A stretch of 7,231 nt of DNA, taken from contig CANRMG010000095.1 of assembly GCA_947631675.1 (NCBI GenBank), forward strand, positions 1 to 7,231, in the 5' to 3' direction. The DNA comes from an uncultured Oscillospiraceae bacterium. Its GTDB lineage: Bacteria > Bacillota_A > Clostridia > Oscillospirales > Oscillospiraceae. Positions 1-6,594 of the stretch are shown one piece after another. Position 1 is the first letter of the stretch; every line of letters starts with the position of its first letter. Under the pieces are notes generated by a model. The model saw nothing but the letters and a program-made list of their open reading frames with translations, searched no databases and was not told where the DNA came from. Position numbers and translations under genes: made by a program.

Positions 1-230
1 CCGGTAGACGTGGTCCCCGCCCCGTAGCTGGACACCACCATGAAGTCGATGGTGCAGGGGATGTCGCATGCCCGCACCAGGTCCGCCATAAAGATGAAGC
101 AGCCCCGCAGCACACCCACGAACAGAGGGTTCTTCCCCCGGTAGTCCGCGCTGATCTGCCGGCCGAGCCGCGCCACGATGCCCTTCAGTTCCTCCTCGGT
201 AGCGATGTACCGTTCCACGTCAGAATGCAT
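1..230 (-). CDS. hpt: Hypoxanthine phosphoribosyltransferase, N-terminal part (cut by left window edge)
   Basis: Purine-salvage enzyme that transfers the phosphoribosyl group of PRPP to hypoxanthine or guanine, giving IMP or GMP in the cytoplasm. Only the first 76 codons are present. The translation starts MHSDVERYIATEEEL and runs through NPLFVGVLRGCFIFMADLV (about residues 34-52) and IDFMVVSSYGAGT (about 61-73). These are the conserved N-terminal core strands and the SSYG segment of HPRT enzymes. The PRPP-binding motif lies beyond the edge. The ATG at 230-228 overlaps the tilS stop (222-220) by 11 bp. An AAGGA at 243-239, inside tilS, sits 8 nt upstream and is the likely ribosome binding site. 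The gene is last in the visible operon. In many Firmicutes tilS-hpt is followed by ftsH, which would be expected just outside the window. Family assignment is confident; exact purine preference cannot be read from this fragment. Confidence 0.9.
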   Translation of the reverse strand, partial: MHSDVERYIATEEELKGIVARLGRQISADYRGKNPLFVGVLRGCFIFMADLVRACDIPCTIDFMVVSSYGAGTTST

Positions 231-1539
231 ATCCCGTTTCCTTCCCCTCCGGCGCGGGCCGGAGCTCTATCTCTATAATACCCCTGTCGCCCGGCCGGGC
301 CGCAGCCCGCTCCGCAGGGGGAAAGCCCTGCACCGCCAGGATCCCGGCCCCGTCCCGCAGCACGATGCGCCCGTCCCGTTCCCAGGGCGGGACGCCCGCC
401 TCCCGGAGCAGCCGCCGCACCTTTTTCGTGCAGCCCCGCCCCGCGGGCCGGTAGCTGTCACCCGGCTTGCGGCCAGTGACAGTTATACTACCACATATAT
501 TCTCACATTGGAAGAAAAAAATGTTGTACGATTTGTTAACTTCGCAGGGAAAACCGGATATTTTTTCCGCCCGGACCACATACCCCGCCGAGGGCACATA
601 CACCGTTCCCGGCACGGGCAGCGTCTGTTCCGGAATGGCGGATACCTGCCCGGCGCCAAACACGAGCCGGTCCCCCCACCGGACGACGCGCAGGCCCGGC
701 ACATCCGCCGCGCCCCCCTTCGCCGCCGCTTCCAGCACGGCCTTCACATGGCACAGGCTCAGATCCCTGCCCGCCATCAGGCGCACCGCCCGGGAGGCGA
801 TGGGCCAGGACTGGGATGCCAGGGCCGCGGCGTCCACGCTGTTTTCGTCGGCGTGCTCCCGCAAAAACGACCGGGCCAGTTCCTCCAAAAAGGCCTCGTC
901 CTCCCGCGCCAGGGCCGCCGTCTGGCCCATGGCCCGGGCGTAGGCCGGGTCCACCGAGGCCAGCGCCGGCGCCGCCCCGTGGCGCACCCGGTTGCGGGCG
1001 TAGTCGTCCGAGGCATTGGTGGAATCCTCCACGTGGGCAATATCATGCGCCGCGAGATAGGCCTCCACCTGAGCGCGGGTCGTGTCCAGCATGGGCCGGA
1101 CGATCCGGCCCCGCACCGGGGGGATGCCCCCCAGGCCCTTCAGGCCCGTGCCCCGGGCCAGGCGCAGGAGCATGGTCTCAGCGTTGTCGTCGGCGGTGTG
1201 GGCCGTGGCGATGGCCGCCGCGCCCATCTCATCCGCCGCCCGCTCCAAAAAGGCATAGCGCAGCGTCCGGGCAGCGGCCTCCAGACCCATGCCCTGCTCC
1301 GCGGCAAAGGCGGCCGCGTCTCCCTTCTCGCTGACGAAGGGTATATCATGCCTGGCGCACCAGTCCCGGACGAAGGCCTCGTCCCGGTCCGCCTCCGCGC
1401 CCCGCAGGCCATGGTTATAGTGGGCCGCGGCCACAGCGTAGCCCAGCTCACGCAGCCGGGCCAGCAGGTACATGGAGTCCGCCCCGCCGGACACAGCGCA
1501 CAGGATGAGACCATCCCGGGGCAGAAGTTTAGTATCCAT
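220..1539 (-). CDS. tilS: tRNA(Ile)-lysidine synthase TilS
   Basis: ATP-dependent enzyme that attaches lysine to the wobble cytidine (C34) of tRNA-Ile2(CAU), making lysidine. This changes the tRNA's identity from Met to Ile and lets it read AUA. The 439-aa protein shows the N-type PP-loop SGGADS at residues 17-22, HYNHGLRGAEADRDEAF at about 40-56, a conserved block beginning TAHTADDNAETMLLR at about 112, and DSTN followed by RNRVR at about 172-186. A C-terminal TilS_C domain (about 351-405) carries GRKPGDSYRP and CTKKVRRLLREAGVP. The ATG at 1539-1537 is the only workable start: an in-frame stop lies nine codons upstream and the next Met is after the PP-loop. The gene overlaps the dnaB stop by 11 bp and has no strong Shine-Dalgarno (only GAGG abutting the ATG), so coupling to dnaB translation is likely. 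An AT-rich stretch with a T7 run encodes the hinge just before the C-terminal domain. Confidence 0.95.
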   Translation of the reverse strand: MDTKLLPRDGLILCAVSGGADSMYLLARLRELGYAVAAAHYNHGLRGAEADRDEAFVRDWCARHDIPFVSEKGDAAAFAAEQGMGLEAAARTLRYAFLERAADEMGAAAIATAHTADDNAETMLLRLARGTGLKGLGGIPPVRGRIVRPMLDTTRAQVEAYLAAHDIAHVEDSTNASDDYARNRVRHGAAPALASVDPAYARAMGQTAALAREDEAFLEELARSFLREHADENSVDAAALASQSWPIASRAVRLMAGRDLSLCHVKAVLEAAAKGGAADVPGLRVVRWGDRLVFGAGQVSAIPEQTLPVPGTVYVPSAGYVVRAEKISGFPCEVNKSYNIFFFQCENICGSITVTGRKPGDSYRPAGRGCTKKVRRLLREAGVPPWERDGRIVLRDGAGILAVQGFPPAERAAARPGDRGIIEIELRPAPEGKETGYAF

Positions 1540-2905
1540 CCTCGTCCCGGCGGCGCTCGTCGTTCACATAGGTGGTATACTCCGGGATCCACCGCAGATA
1601 CACCACGCCCGTGCGGCCGTGGCGGTTTTTCAAAATGATGGCCTCGGCGGCGTTGGGGTCCTCGCACTCCCGGTCGTAATACCCCTCCCGGTGTAGGCCG
1701 ATGACCGCGTCCGCGTCCTGCTCGATGGCGCCGGACTCCCGGATATCCGAGAGCATGGGGCGCTTATCCTTTCGCGCCTCGTTGGCACGGTTCAGCTGGC
1801 TCATGCAGATGAAGGGCACCCCCAGGTCCTTGGCGGTGATCTTCAGCATACGGCTGATGTCCGCCACGGCCTGGGTGCGGCTCTCGTCGGCCCAGGTATT
1901 GCCGGAGCCGGCGGACTGCATCAGCTGCAGGTAGTCCACCACCACCAGGCCCAGGTCGTCGATGCGTCGGCACTGGGCCGCCATCTCCGCCACGGTCATG
2001 GAGGGGTTGTCGTCTACCATGATCTTCATCGTGGACAACACCCCCGCCGCGTCGTTGAGGCGCTTCCACTCGTCGGCGCTGAGCCGGCCCTGGTTGAGCT
2101 GGTAGAGGTCTATGTGGCTCTCGCTGGAGAGCATGCGCATCACCAGCTCCTGGCGGCTCATCTCCAGGGAGAAGATGGCCACGGTCTTGCCGGAGCTCTT
2201 GGCCGCCGCCGCGGCGATGTTGAGGGCGATACTGGTCTTGCCCATGCCGGGGCGGGAGGCGATCACCACCAGGTTCCCGGGCCCCAGGCCCTGCAGACAC
2301 TCGTCCAGGTCCGCCAGGCCCGTGGTGATGCCGGGCAGCTTTCCGCCCCCGGCCGCCGCCTGGGAGATCTGGGTGAGCACGTCCATGAGCACCGTGGTCA
2401 TGGGCAGCAGCCCGCCGGAGGCGCTCTGCTTTCTGAGGGCATAGATGCGCTTCTCCGCCAGCTCCAGCACGTCCTGAGGCCGCACCAGCTCCGGCATATC
2501 CCGGCCCCTGGCGCCGTTCTGGTACACCAGGTCCGTGATCTCCGCCGCCGCGCCGCCCAGGGCGCGCAGCATGGCCCGGTCCCGGACGATGGCGCAGTAG
2601 TTGAGCACGTTGGCCGCCGTGGGCGTCACGTCCATGAGCTCCTTCAGGTACTGCGGCGTGCTCTCCTTCCAAACGCCCCTGGTCTGCATCTCGGCCAGCA
2701 CCGTCAGCGGGTCGATCTTCGCGCCCATGGCGGACATAGCCGCGATGGTCTCGAACACGTCCCGGTTGGCGTCGATATAAAATTCTGCGGCCTTGACGCT
2801 GCCCACCACGTCGTGCACACACGCCGGGTCGATGAGCATGGCGCCCAGAATGGCCTTTTCCGCCTCGGCCGAATAGGGGGCCTGCCGGCCCAGAAGCTCG
2901 TCCAT
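1529..2905 (-). CDS. dnaB: Replicative DNA helicase DnaB
   Basis: Hexameric 5'-3' helicase that unwinds DNA at the replication fork and interacts with primase (called DnaC in Bacillus). The 458-aa length is normal for the family. The N-terminal helical domain opens with PYSAEAEKAILGAMLIDP (residues 10-27), the usual DnaB start. A linker around 140-190 leads to the RecA-type C-terminal ATPase: GLADLDECLQGL at 196-207, Walker A RPGMGKT at 218-224, SLEMS with the catalytic Glu at 248, Walker B VVVDYLQL with Asp 324, and the MSQLNRANEARKDKRPMLSD and RESGAIEQDAD blocks at 368-399. KNRHGRTG at 426-433 holds the arginine-finger region. The start ATG has AGGAG about 6 nt upstream. The gene begins 17 bp after rplI and ends inside the tilS start. 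Helicase motifs look intact. No intein or insertion is seen. Confidence 0.97.
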   Translation of the reverse strand: MDELLGRQAPYSAEAEKAILGAMLIDPACVHDVVGSVKAAEFYIDANRDVFETIAAMSAMGAKIDPLTVLAEMQTRGVWKESTPQYLKELMDVTPTAANVLNYCAIVRDRAMLRALGGAAAEITDLVYQNGARGRDMPELVRPQDVLELAEKRIYALRKQSASGGLLPMTTVLMDVLTQISQAAAGGGKLPGITTGLADLDECLQGLGPGNLVVIASRPGMGKTSIALNIAAAAAKSSGKTVAIFSLEMSRQELVMRMLSSESHIDLYQLNQGRLSADEWKRLNDAAGVLSTMKIMVDDNPSMTVAEMAAQCRRIDDLGLVVVDYLQLMQSAGSGNTWADESRTQAVADISRMLKITAKDLGVPFICMSQLNRANEARKDKRPMLSDIRESGAIEQDADAVIGLHREGYYDRECEDPNAAEAIILKNRHGRTGVVYLRWIPEYTTYVNDERRRDEDGY

Positions 2906-2922
2906 AGCCTGCTCCTAAAGCG

Positions 2923-3372
2923 TTACTTCTCCTCTGTCACCATCACGTTGATGGTGCCGGTGATCTCATAGCCCAGCTTGCACTTGACCTGATAGGTGCC
3001 GAACTGCTTGATGGGCTCGGCCTGCACGATCTGGTTCTTCTCCACGGCGATGTCGTGCTGGGCGGCCAGGGCCTCGGAGATCTCCTTGCTGGTGACGGAG
3101 CCGAACAGCTTCCCGCCGGCGCCGGCCTTGGCCTTCAGATGGACCACCACGGCCCCCAGCCTCTCGGCGTATTCCTGGGCCTGGGCCTTCTCCCGGGCGA
3201 TCTGGGCCTGCCTGGCCTTGTCCTTCAGGCGCATGGCGTTGAGATTGTCCGCCGTGGCCTCCACCGCCAAGCCCCTGGGGAGCAGGTAGTTGCGGCCGTA
3301 GCCGTCGGATACCTCCTTCAGCTGGCCCTTCTTCCCCTGGCCCTTTATGTCCTGCTGCAATATGACCTTCAT
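2923..3372 (-). CDS. rplI: 50S ribosomal protein L9 (bL9)
   Basis: Structural protein of the large ribosomal subunit. It binds 23S rRNA near the L1 stalk and helps keep the reading frame. The 149-aa product has the expected two-lobed architecture. The N-terminal rRNA-binding domain (about 1-45) contains the signature running from GQGKKGQLKEV through DGYGRNYLLPRGLA. A charged connecting helix follows at about 50-75 (DKARQAQIAREKAQAQEYAE). The C-terminal domain (about 80-149) includes AGAGGKLFGSVTSKEI. An AGGAGG ribosome binding site at 3387-3382 directly follows the stop codon of the upstream phosphodiesterase gene (15-bp gap), giving a precise start at ATG 3372-3370. Its place between a GdpP-type gene and dnaB is the standard Firmicutes order. 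Confidence 0.98.
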   Translation of the reverse strand: MKVILQQDIKGQGKKGQLKEVSDGYGRNYLLPRGLAVEATADNLNAMRLKDKARQAQIAREKAQAQEYAERLGAVVVHLKAKAGAGGKLFGSVTSKEISEALAAQHDIAVEKNQIVQAEPIKQFGTYQVKCKLGYEITGTINVMVTEEK

Positions 3373-3387
3373 CTATGTTTCCTCCTT

Positions 3388-5382
3388 TTACGATGCCAAG
3401 TATTCGTCTATGGCTTCCTTCAGCCGGGCCTCCGCCTCCTGGACGGTGACGCCGTGCATCTGGGCGCCGGCCGCGGACGTGTTGCCGCCGCCGCCCAGCT
3501 TTTCCAGCACCACCTGCACGTTCATGCTGCCGATGCTCCGGGCGGACAGGAACACGTCGTCCCCCACAGGAAAGAGAACCACCGACGCCTCCACGTCAGA
3601 GATGTTCAGCATCTCGTCCGCCGCCTGAGCCGCCACGATCCGGTCCACCTCGTGGTCCATGACCGCAAGGCATATATTGTCCCGGTAGATCTGAGAGCGC
3701 TCCAGTATGGAGTAGCGGCCCACCGTGTGGGCCATATCGCTCTGGAGCATGCGCTTGACGGCCATGGTGTCGGCCCCCATGCGCCGCAGGAAGGCCGCCG
3801 CCTCGAAGGTGCGCTCGCCGGTGCGCAGGGAGAAATTCTTGGTGTCCATCACCATGCCCGCCAGAAGCGCGTCCGCCTCCATGCGGCTTATATTCTCCTG
3901 GTCCACCAGCTCCTGCACCAGCTCCGTCACCAGCTCGGAGGCGGAGGAGGCATAGGGCTCGTGGAAGGACAGGGCTGCGTTGTCGATATAGGTGGCCGCC
4001 CGCCGGTGGTGGTCGATGATCACCAGGCGGCTTATGGTCTGCAAAAGGGCCTGGTCCTCCACCTGCTCGGGGCGGTTGGTATCCACCACCACCAGAAGGC
4101 TGCGGGAATTGGCCTGGAGCATGGCCTCCTTGGGGGTGACGAAGATGTCCTCGTATTCCTTGTGCTTTTTCAGCTCCGCGATCAGCACCGCGCAGGCGTT
4201 GCCCCCATTGCCCATGACGATCTTCGCCTGCTTGCCGTAGCTGCGGGCAATGCAGCACACGCCCACCGCCGCGCCCAGCGCATCCATATCTGCGAACCGG
4301 TGGCCCATGATATAGGTGGTGGAGGCGTCCTTGATGAAGGCGCTGAGGGCGTTGGCCACCACCCGGCTCTTCACCTTTGTGCGTGTCTCCACCTCCGTGG
4401 CCTTGCCGCCGTAGAACTCAAAGTTCACCCGGTTGCGGACCACCGCCTGGTCGCCGCCCCGGCTCAGGGCCATCTCCACGCTCATGGAGGCGAAGTTGAA
4501 GTCCTCCTCCAGGCTTGCCCCGTCCAGGCCCGCGCCGATGCTGACGGTGGCGTGGATGCCGGAGGTGTTGGAGACCTCCCGCACGGACTCCAGCACGGAG
4601 AATTTCTCCGCCACCAGCTTGTCGAAATACCGGCGCTCGCAAAGGTATATATACCGGTCCCGGTCGTACCGGCGCAAAAAGCCCCGCATCCCCTCGGTCC
4701 ACTGGACGAAGTGGTCCTCCAGCTGGTTTCGCATCTCGTTGCGGGTGCGGTCGGGGACGTTTTTCATCAGCTCGTCGTAGTTGTCGATCATCAGCAGCAT
4801 GACCACCGGGCGGGAGGCCGCGTACTCCCGGCGGATGTCGTCATAGTCCGTCACATCCACCCAGTAGGTGATGCCCATGGAGCCGCTGACCCGCTCCCCG
4901 TTCTGGCCCCGGACGAGATTGCCGTGCACCTGATAGCGCCGGCCCTCCACCTCCACAAGGCCCGGGCAGCGGGGCTTCCCCTCCAGGAGCCATTTGCCCT
5001 GAAATGCGGGGACAAGGTCGGTGATAGAGGTATTCACCAGAGGTTCCTTTCGCCCGCAGATAGCGAAAAACTCCTGGTTGCCCCATACAAGACGTCCCGA
5101 GTCCACGAAATAGGCCGCCATGGGCAGCGGGAAGTTCATCATGGCGTTGTCCCGGGCCGCCTCGGTCTCATAGGTCACGGACTGGATATACTGCATCAGC
5201 TCCCGCTGCTGCCTGCGCTGCAGGCCCATGTGCACCGCCAGCAGCACCACGCTGGTGACGGCCTCCACCGCCGCCAGCACATACTGCTGGAAAAACACCG
5301 CCGTGACCGCGGCGAACAGGGCCAGACACAGGATATATACCCGGGAGGCATTATCTCCCAGCCGCTTGGTAAATTTATTCAT
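3388..5382 (-). CDS. gdpP: Membrane-bound c-di-AMP phosphodiesterase, GdpP/DHH family
   Basis: Predicted to hydrolyse cyclic di-AMP to pApA at the membrane, setting the level of a messenger that controls potassium/osmolyte balance and cell-wall stress. Numbering is from the ATG (664 aa; Bacillus GdpP is similar in length). Two hydrophobic segments at about 15-31 and 34-53 are the likely membrane anchor. A PAS-like sensor domain follows at about 75-175. A degenerate GGDEF domain spans about 190-315 (YDRDRYIYL instead of a GGDEF loop). The DHH domain spans about 345-515, with metal ligands H361, D365 and D367 (GHRFADMD), D434 (VVVDTN), DHH at 457-459 and D513 (VMDTKNF). DHHA1 with GGGGN at 630-634 ends the protein. 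ATG 5382-5380 is preferred over the in-frame TTG at 5397-5395 because GGAG lies 9 nt upstream of the ATG and overlaps the TTG. It is the first gene of the operon. Confidence 0.93.
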   Translation of the reverse strand: MNKFTKRLGDNASRVYILCLALFAAVTAVFFQQYVLAAVEAVTSVVLLAVHMGLQRRQQRELMQYIQSVTYETEAARDNAMMNFPLPMAAYFVDSGRLVWGNQEFFAICGRKEPLVNTSITDLVPAFQGKWLLEGKPRCPGLVEVEGRRYQVHGNLVRGQNGERVSGSMGITYWVDVTDYDDIRREYAASRPVVMLLMIDNYDELMKNVPDRTRNEMRNQLEDHFVQWTEGMRGFLRRYDRDRYIYLCERRYFDKLVAEKFSVLESVREVSNTSGIHATVSIGAGLDGASLEEDFNFASMSVEMALSRGGDQAVVRNRVNFEFYGGKATEVETRTKVKSRVVANALSAFIKDASTTYIMGHRFADMDALGAAVGVCCIARSYGKQAKIVMGNGGNACAVLIAELKKHKEYEDIFVTPKEAMLQANSRSLLVVVDTNRPEQVEDQALLQTISRLVIIDHHRRAATYIDNAALSFHEPYASSASELVTELVQELVDQENISRMEADALLAGMVMDTKNFSLRTGERTFEAAAFLRRMGADTMAVKRMLQSDMAHTVGRYSILERSQIYRDNICLAVMDHEVDRIVAAQAADEMLNISDVEASVVLFPVGDDVFLSARSIGSMNVQVVLEKLGGGGNTSAAGAQMHGVTVQEAEARLKEAIDEYLAS

Positions 5383-5390
5383 GGTATACT

Positions 5391-5394
5391 GCTC
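5391..5394 (-). promoter_or_regulatory. Ribosome binding site that decides the gdpP start
   Basis: GGAG on the minus strand (5394-5391) lies 9 nt before ATG 5382-5380. The same bases form the second codon after an in-frame TTG at 5397, so that TTG has no Shine-Dalgarno of its own at a useful distance. This favours the shorter 664-aa product. Confidence 0.7.
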
Positions 5395-5415
5395 CAAAAT
5401 AAATATACATATGGG

Positions 5416-5444
5416 ATTATAGCATGCCGCGCGGTCACACGCAA
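5416..5444 (-). promoter_or_regulatory. Sigma-A-type promoter with extended -10, driving the gdpP-rplI-dnaB-tilS-hpt operon
   Basis: Read on the minus strand, a perfect TATAAT (5421-5416) is preceded by TGC, giving the extended -10 TGnTATAAT. Exactly 17 bp upstream is a weak -35, TTGCGT (5444-5439), matching consensus at its first three bases. Transcription would start near 5409, leaving a leader of about 25 nt before the ATG at 5382. It is the only strong promoter-like element I find upstream of the operon. This is a motif reading; no activity is demonstrated. Confidence 0.8.
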
Positions 5445-5457
5445 GTGGGAGCGCGGC
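5426..5457. repeat. GC-rich inverted repeat overlapping the gdpP promoter
   Basis: GCCGCGC (5426-5432) is complementary to GCGCGGC (5451-5457), with an 18-base spacer. The repeat encloses the -35 box and most of the -10/-35 spacer of the gdpP promoter. On the plus strand it is followed by TTTTGTTTTT (5461-5470), so it also resembles a weak intrinsic terminator reading rightward. It could be an operator, a terminator of leftover rightward transcription, or chance in GC-rich DNA. The rest of the intergenic region (5471-5580) shows no ORF, RNA gene or convincing plus-strand promoter. Confidence 0.4.
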
Positions 5458-5580
5458 GCGTTTTGTTTTTCAATGACGGCAGCGCAGCGGACGCCATAAC
5501 AGATACACCATGATATTACAAACAGATTTTTCCCGTGTCCCGGCCCACATATTTTCCCGCGCCCGGCAAACAATACAGCC

Positions 5581-5586
5581 GAGGTG
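5581..5586 (+). promoter_or_regulatory. Ribosome binding site of the nucleotidyltransferase gene
   Basis: GAGGTG ends 5 nt before ATG 5592. It decides for this start, since the family's MKAVILSGGEGT motif begins precisely here and the upstream in-frame extension has no family-like residues. Confidence 0.75.
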
Positions 5587-5591
5587 AAACC

Positions 5592-6548
5592 ATGAAAGCG
5601 GTCATACTCTCTGGCGGAGAGGGCACGCGCCTGAAGTCCATATCCGGCGGCCTTCCCAAGCCCATGATGCCCCTGCTGGGCACGCCCCTGCTGGAACACA
5701 CCGTGGCCCTTCTGCGGGACAGCGGCTTTGACGAGCTCTGCATGACGCTGCGCCACCAGACGGACCAGATACGGGAGCACTTTCAGGACGGCGGCCGGTT
5801 CGGCGTGCATATAGAATACCGGGAGGAATGTGCCCCCCTGGGCACGGCGGGCGCGGTGCTCAACTGCGCCGACTTCGTGGGTAAAGAGGACTTTCTCGTC
5901 ATGAGCGGCGACAGCGCCTGCGACTTCGACCTGGCGGAGCTGATGCGGGCCCATACCGGCGGCGTCACCATCGCCCTGGCCGCCCAGGCAGACCCCCTCC
6001 CCTACGGTCTCGTGGTCACGGACCGGCGGGGCCGGGTCACGGGCTTTCTGGAAAAGCCCGGCTGGGAGCGGGTGGTCACGGACCGGGTCAGCACGGGCAT
6101 ATACGTTCTCAACCCCGAGATACTCACCTTGGTCCCGGCGGGGCAGTCCTACGACTTCGCCAAAGACCTGTTCCCCCGGCTGCTGGCCATGGGCATCCCC
6201 ATCCAGAGCAAGGTCATGGATGGTTACTGGTGCGACATTGGCACGCCCCGGTCCTACTACCAGTGCAACCTGGACGCCCTGGACGGGCTGTTCCACCTGC
6301 CCGGCTCCCAGGAGCCGCCCCGGCGGGTGGTGCCCTGCCGGGACCGGGCCAGGCTCATGCGGGCCATGGGGGAGGCATTGGCGGAGTTCGGAGCGGACTT
6401 CACCGACGGCCTCACCATCGCCGGCGCCCACGGCAGGGCCCATCTCGCGCCCCTGGCGGACCAGTGCGCCCTGGGCCTGGACGGGGACCGGGCCGCCGTC
6501 CGGCGGCTGGAGGCCCTGGCCAGGAAGCTGGAGCGCAGCATGGAATAA
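5592..6548 (+). CDS. Sugar-phosphate nucleotidyltransferase (mannose-1-P guanylyltransferase-like) with phosphomannomutase-like tail
   Basis: Predicted to join a nucleoside triphosphate and a sugar 1-phosphate, giving an NDP-sugar for cell-surface glycans. In the 318-aa product the NTP_transferase fold occupies about 1-232: MKAVILSGGEGTRL with the GGxGTRL loop at 8-14, LPKPMMPL with Lys 23, PLGTAGAV at 82-89, MSGDSACDFDL at 104-114 with a likely metal-binding Asp 107, FLEKP at 152-156, and WCDIGTPRSYYQCNLDAL at 213-230. The last 80 or so residues (RDRARLMRAMGEA, then TDGLTIAGAHGRAHLAPLAD) resemble the end of phosphomannomutase domain IV. No left-handed beta-helix and no catalytic-serine phosphomutase domain is present. 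The start is ATG 5592, with GAGGTG 5 nt upstream. An upstream in-frame start near 5535 lacks that support. The gene stands alone, divergent from gdpP and convergent with ftsZ. The GMP transfer and mannose substrate are inferred from overall resemblance; glucose or heptose substrates remain possible. Confidence 0.8.
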   Translation: MKAVILSGGEGTRLKSISGGLPKPMMPLLGTPLLEHTVALLRDSGFDELCMTLRHQTDQIREHFQDGGRFGVHIEYREECAPLGTAGAVLNCADFVGKEDFLVMSGDSACDFDLAELMRAHTGGVTIALAAQADPLPYGLVVTDRRGRVTGFLEKPGWERVVTDRVSTGIYVLNPEILTLVPAGQSYDFAKDLFPRLLAMGIPIQSKVMDGYWCDIGTPRSYYQCNLDALDGLFHLPGSQEPPRRVVPCRDRARLMRAMGEALAEFGADFTDGLTIAGAHGRAHLAPLADQCALGLDGDRAAVRRLEALARKLERSME

Positions 6549-6551
6549 AAA

Positions 6552-6579
6552 ACCGGCGCAGTCTTCTGACTGCGCCGGT
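6552..6579. terminator. Intrinsic terminator between two convergent genes
   Basis: A perfect 12-bp stem, ACCGGCGCAGTC (6552-6563) pairing with GACTGCGCCGGT (6568-6579), encloses a TTCT loop. Read on the minus strand the stem is followed by TTTTTT then ATT, an excellent U-tract that would end ftsZ transcription 15 bp past its stop. Read on the plus strand it is followed by ATGTTTT, a weaker tract, 3 bp after the nucleotidyltransferase stop. It is therefore probably bidirectional but stronger for ftsZ. Confidence 0.93.
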
Positions 6580-6594
6580 ATGTTTTAAACTTAC

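Noticed and set aside
178..1638. Plus-strand open frame of 486 codons opposite tilS
   Set aside because: It lies antisense to an unmistakable tilS, is rich in Arg/Pro/Gly/His as expected for the shadow of a GC-rich gene, and has no recognisable motif.
2014..2230. Possible insertion or intein near the DnaB Walker motifs
   Set aside because: The motifs are correctly spaced in a 458-aa protein of normal length, so nothing is inserted.
3055..5499. Plus-strand open frame of 814 codons opposite rplI and gdpP
   Set aside because: It is longer than the real genes but spans two clear minus-strand genes and their junction. Its composition (His/Leu/Val/Gly/Ala-rich) is typical of an antisense reading of GC-rich codons, and it has no domain or ribosome binding site.
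5513..5555. Possible plus-strand promoter for the nucleotidyltransferase (TATTAC at about 5513, or TATTTT at 5550-5555)
   Set aside because: Neither has a recognisable -35 at 16-18 bp and both -10 matches are partial. The real promoter could be here, but I cannot support a specific call.
5383..5591. Riboswitch or small RNA in the divergent intergenic region
   Set aside because: The leader before gdpP is only about 25 nt and the plus-strand side lacks clear stem-loops, so there is no room or structure for a known riboswitch class.
5379..6443. Minus-strand open frame of 354 codons opposite the nucleotidyltransferase
   Set aside because: It is antisense to a gene with clear motifs and a good ribosome binding site, and it runs through the divergent promoter region. 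It is a compositional artefact.
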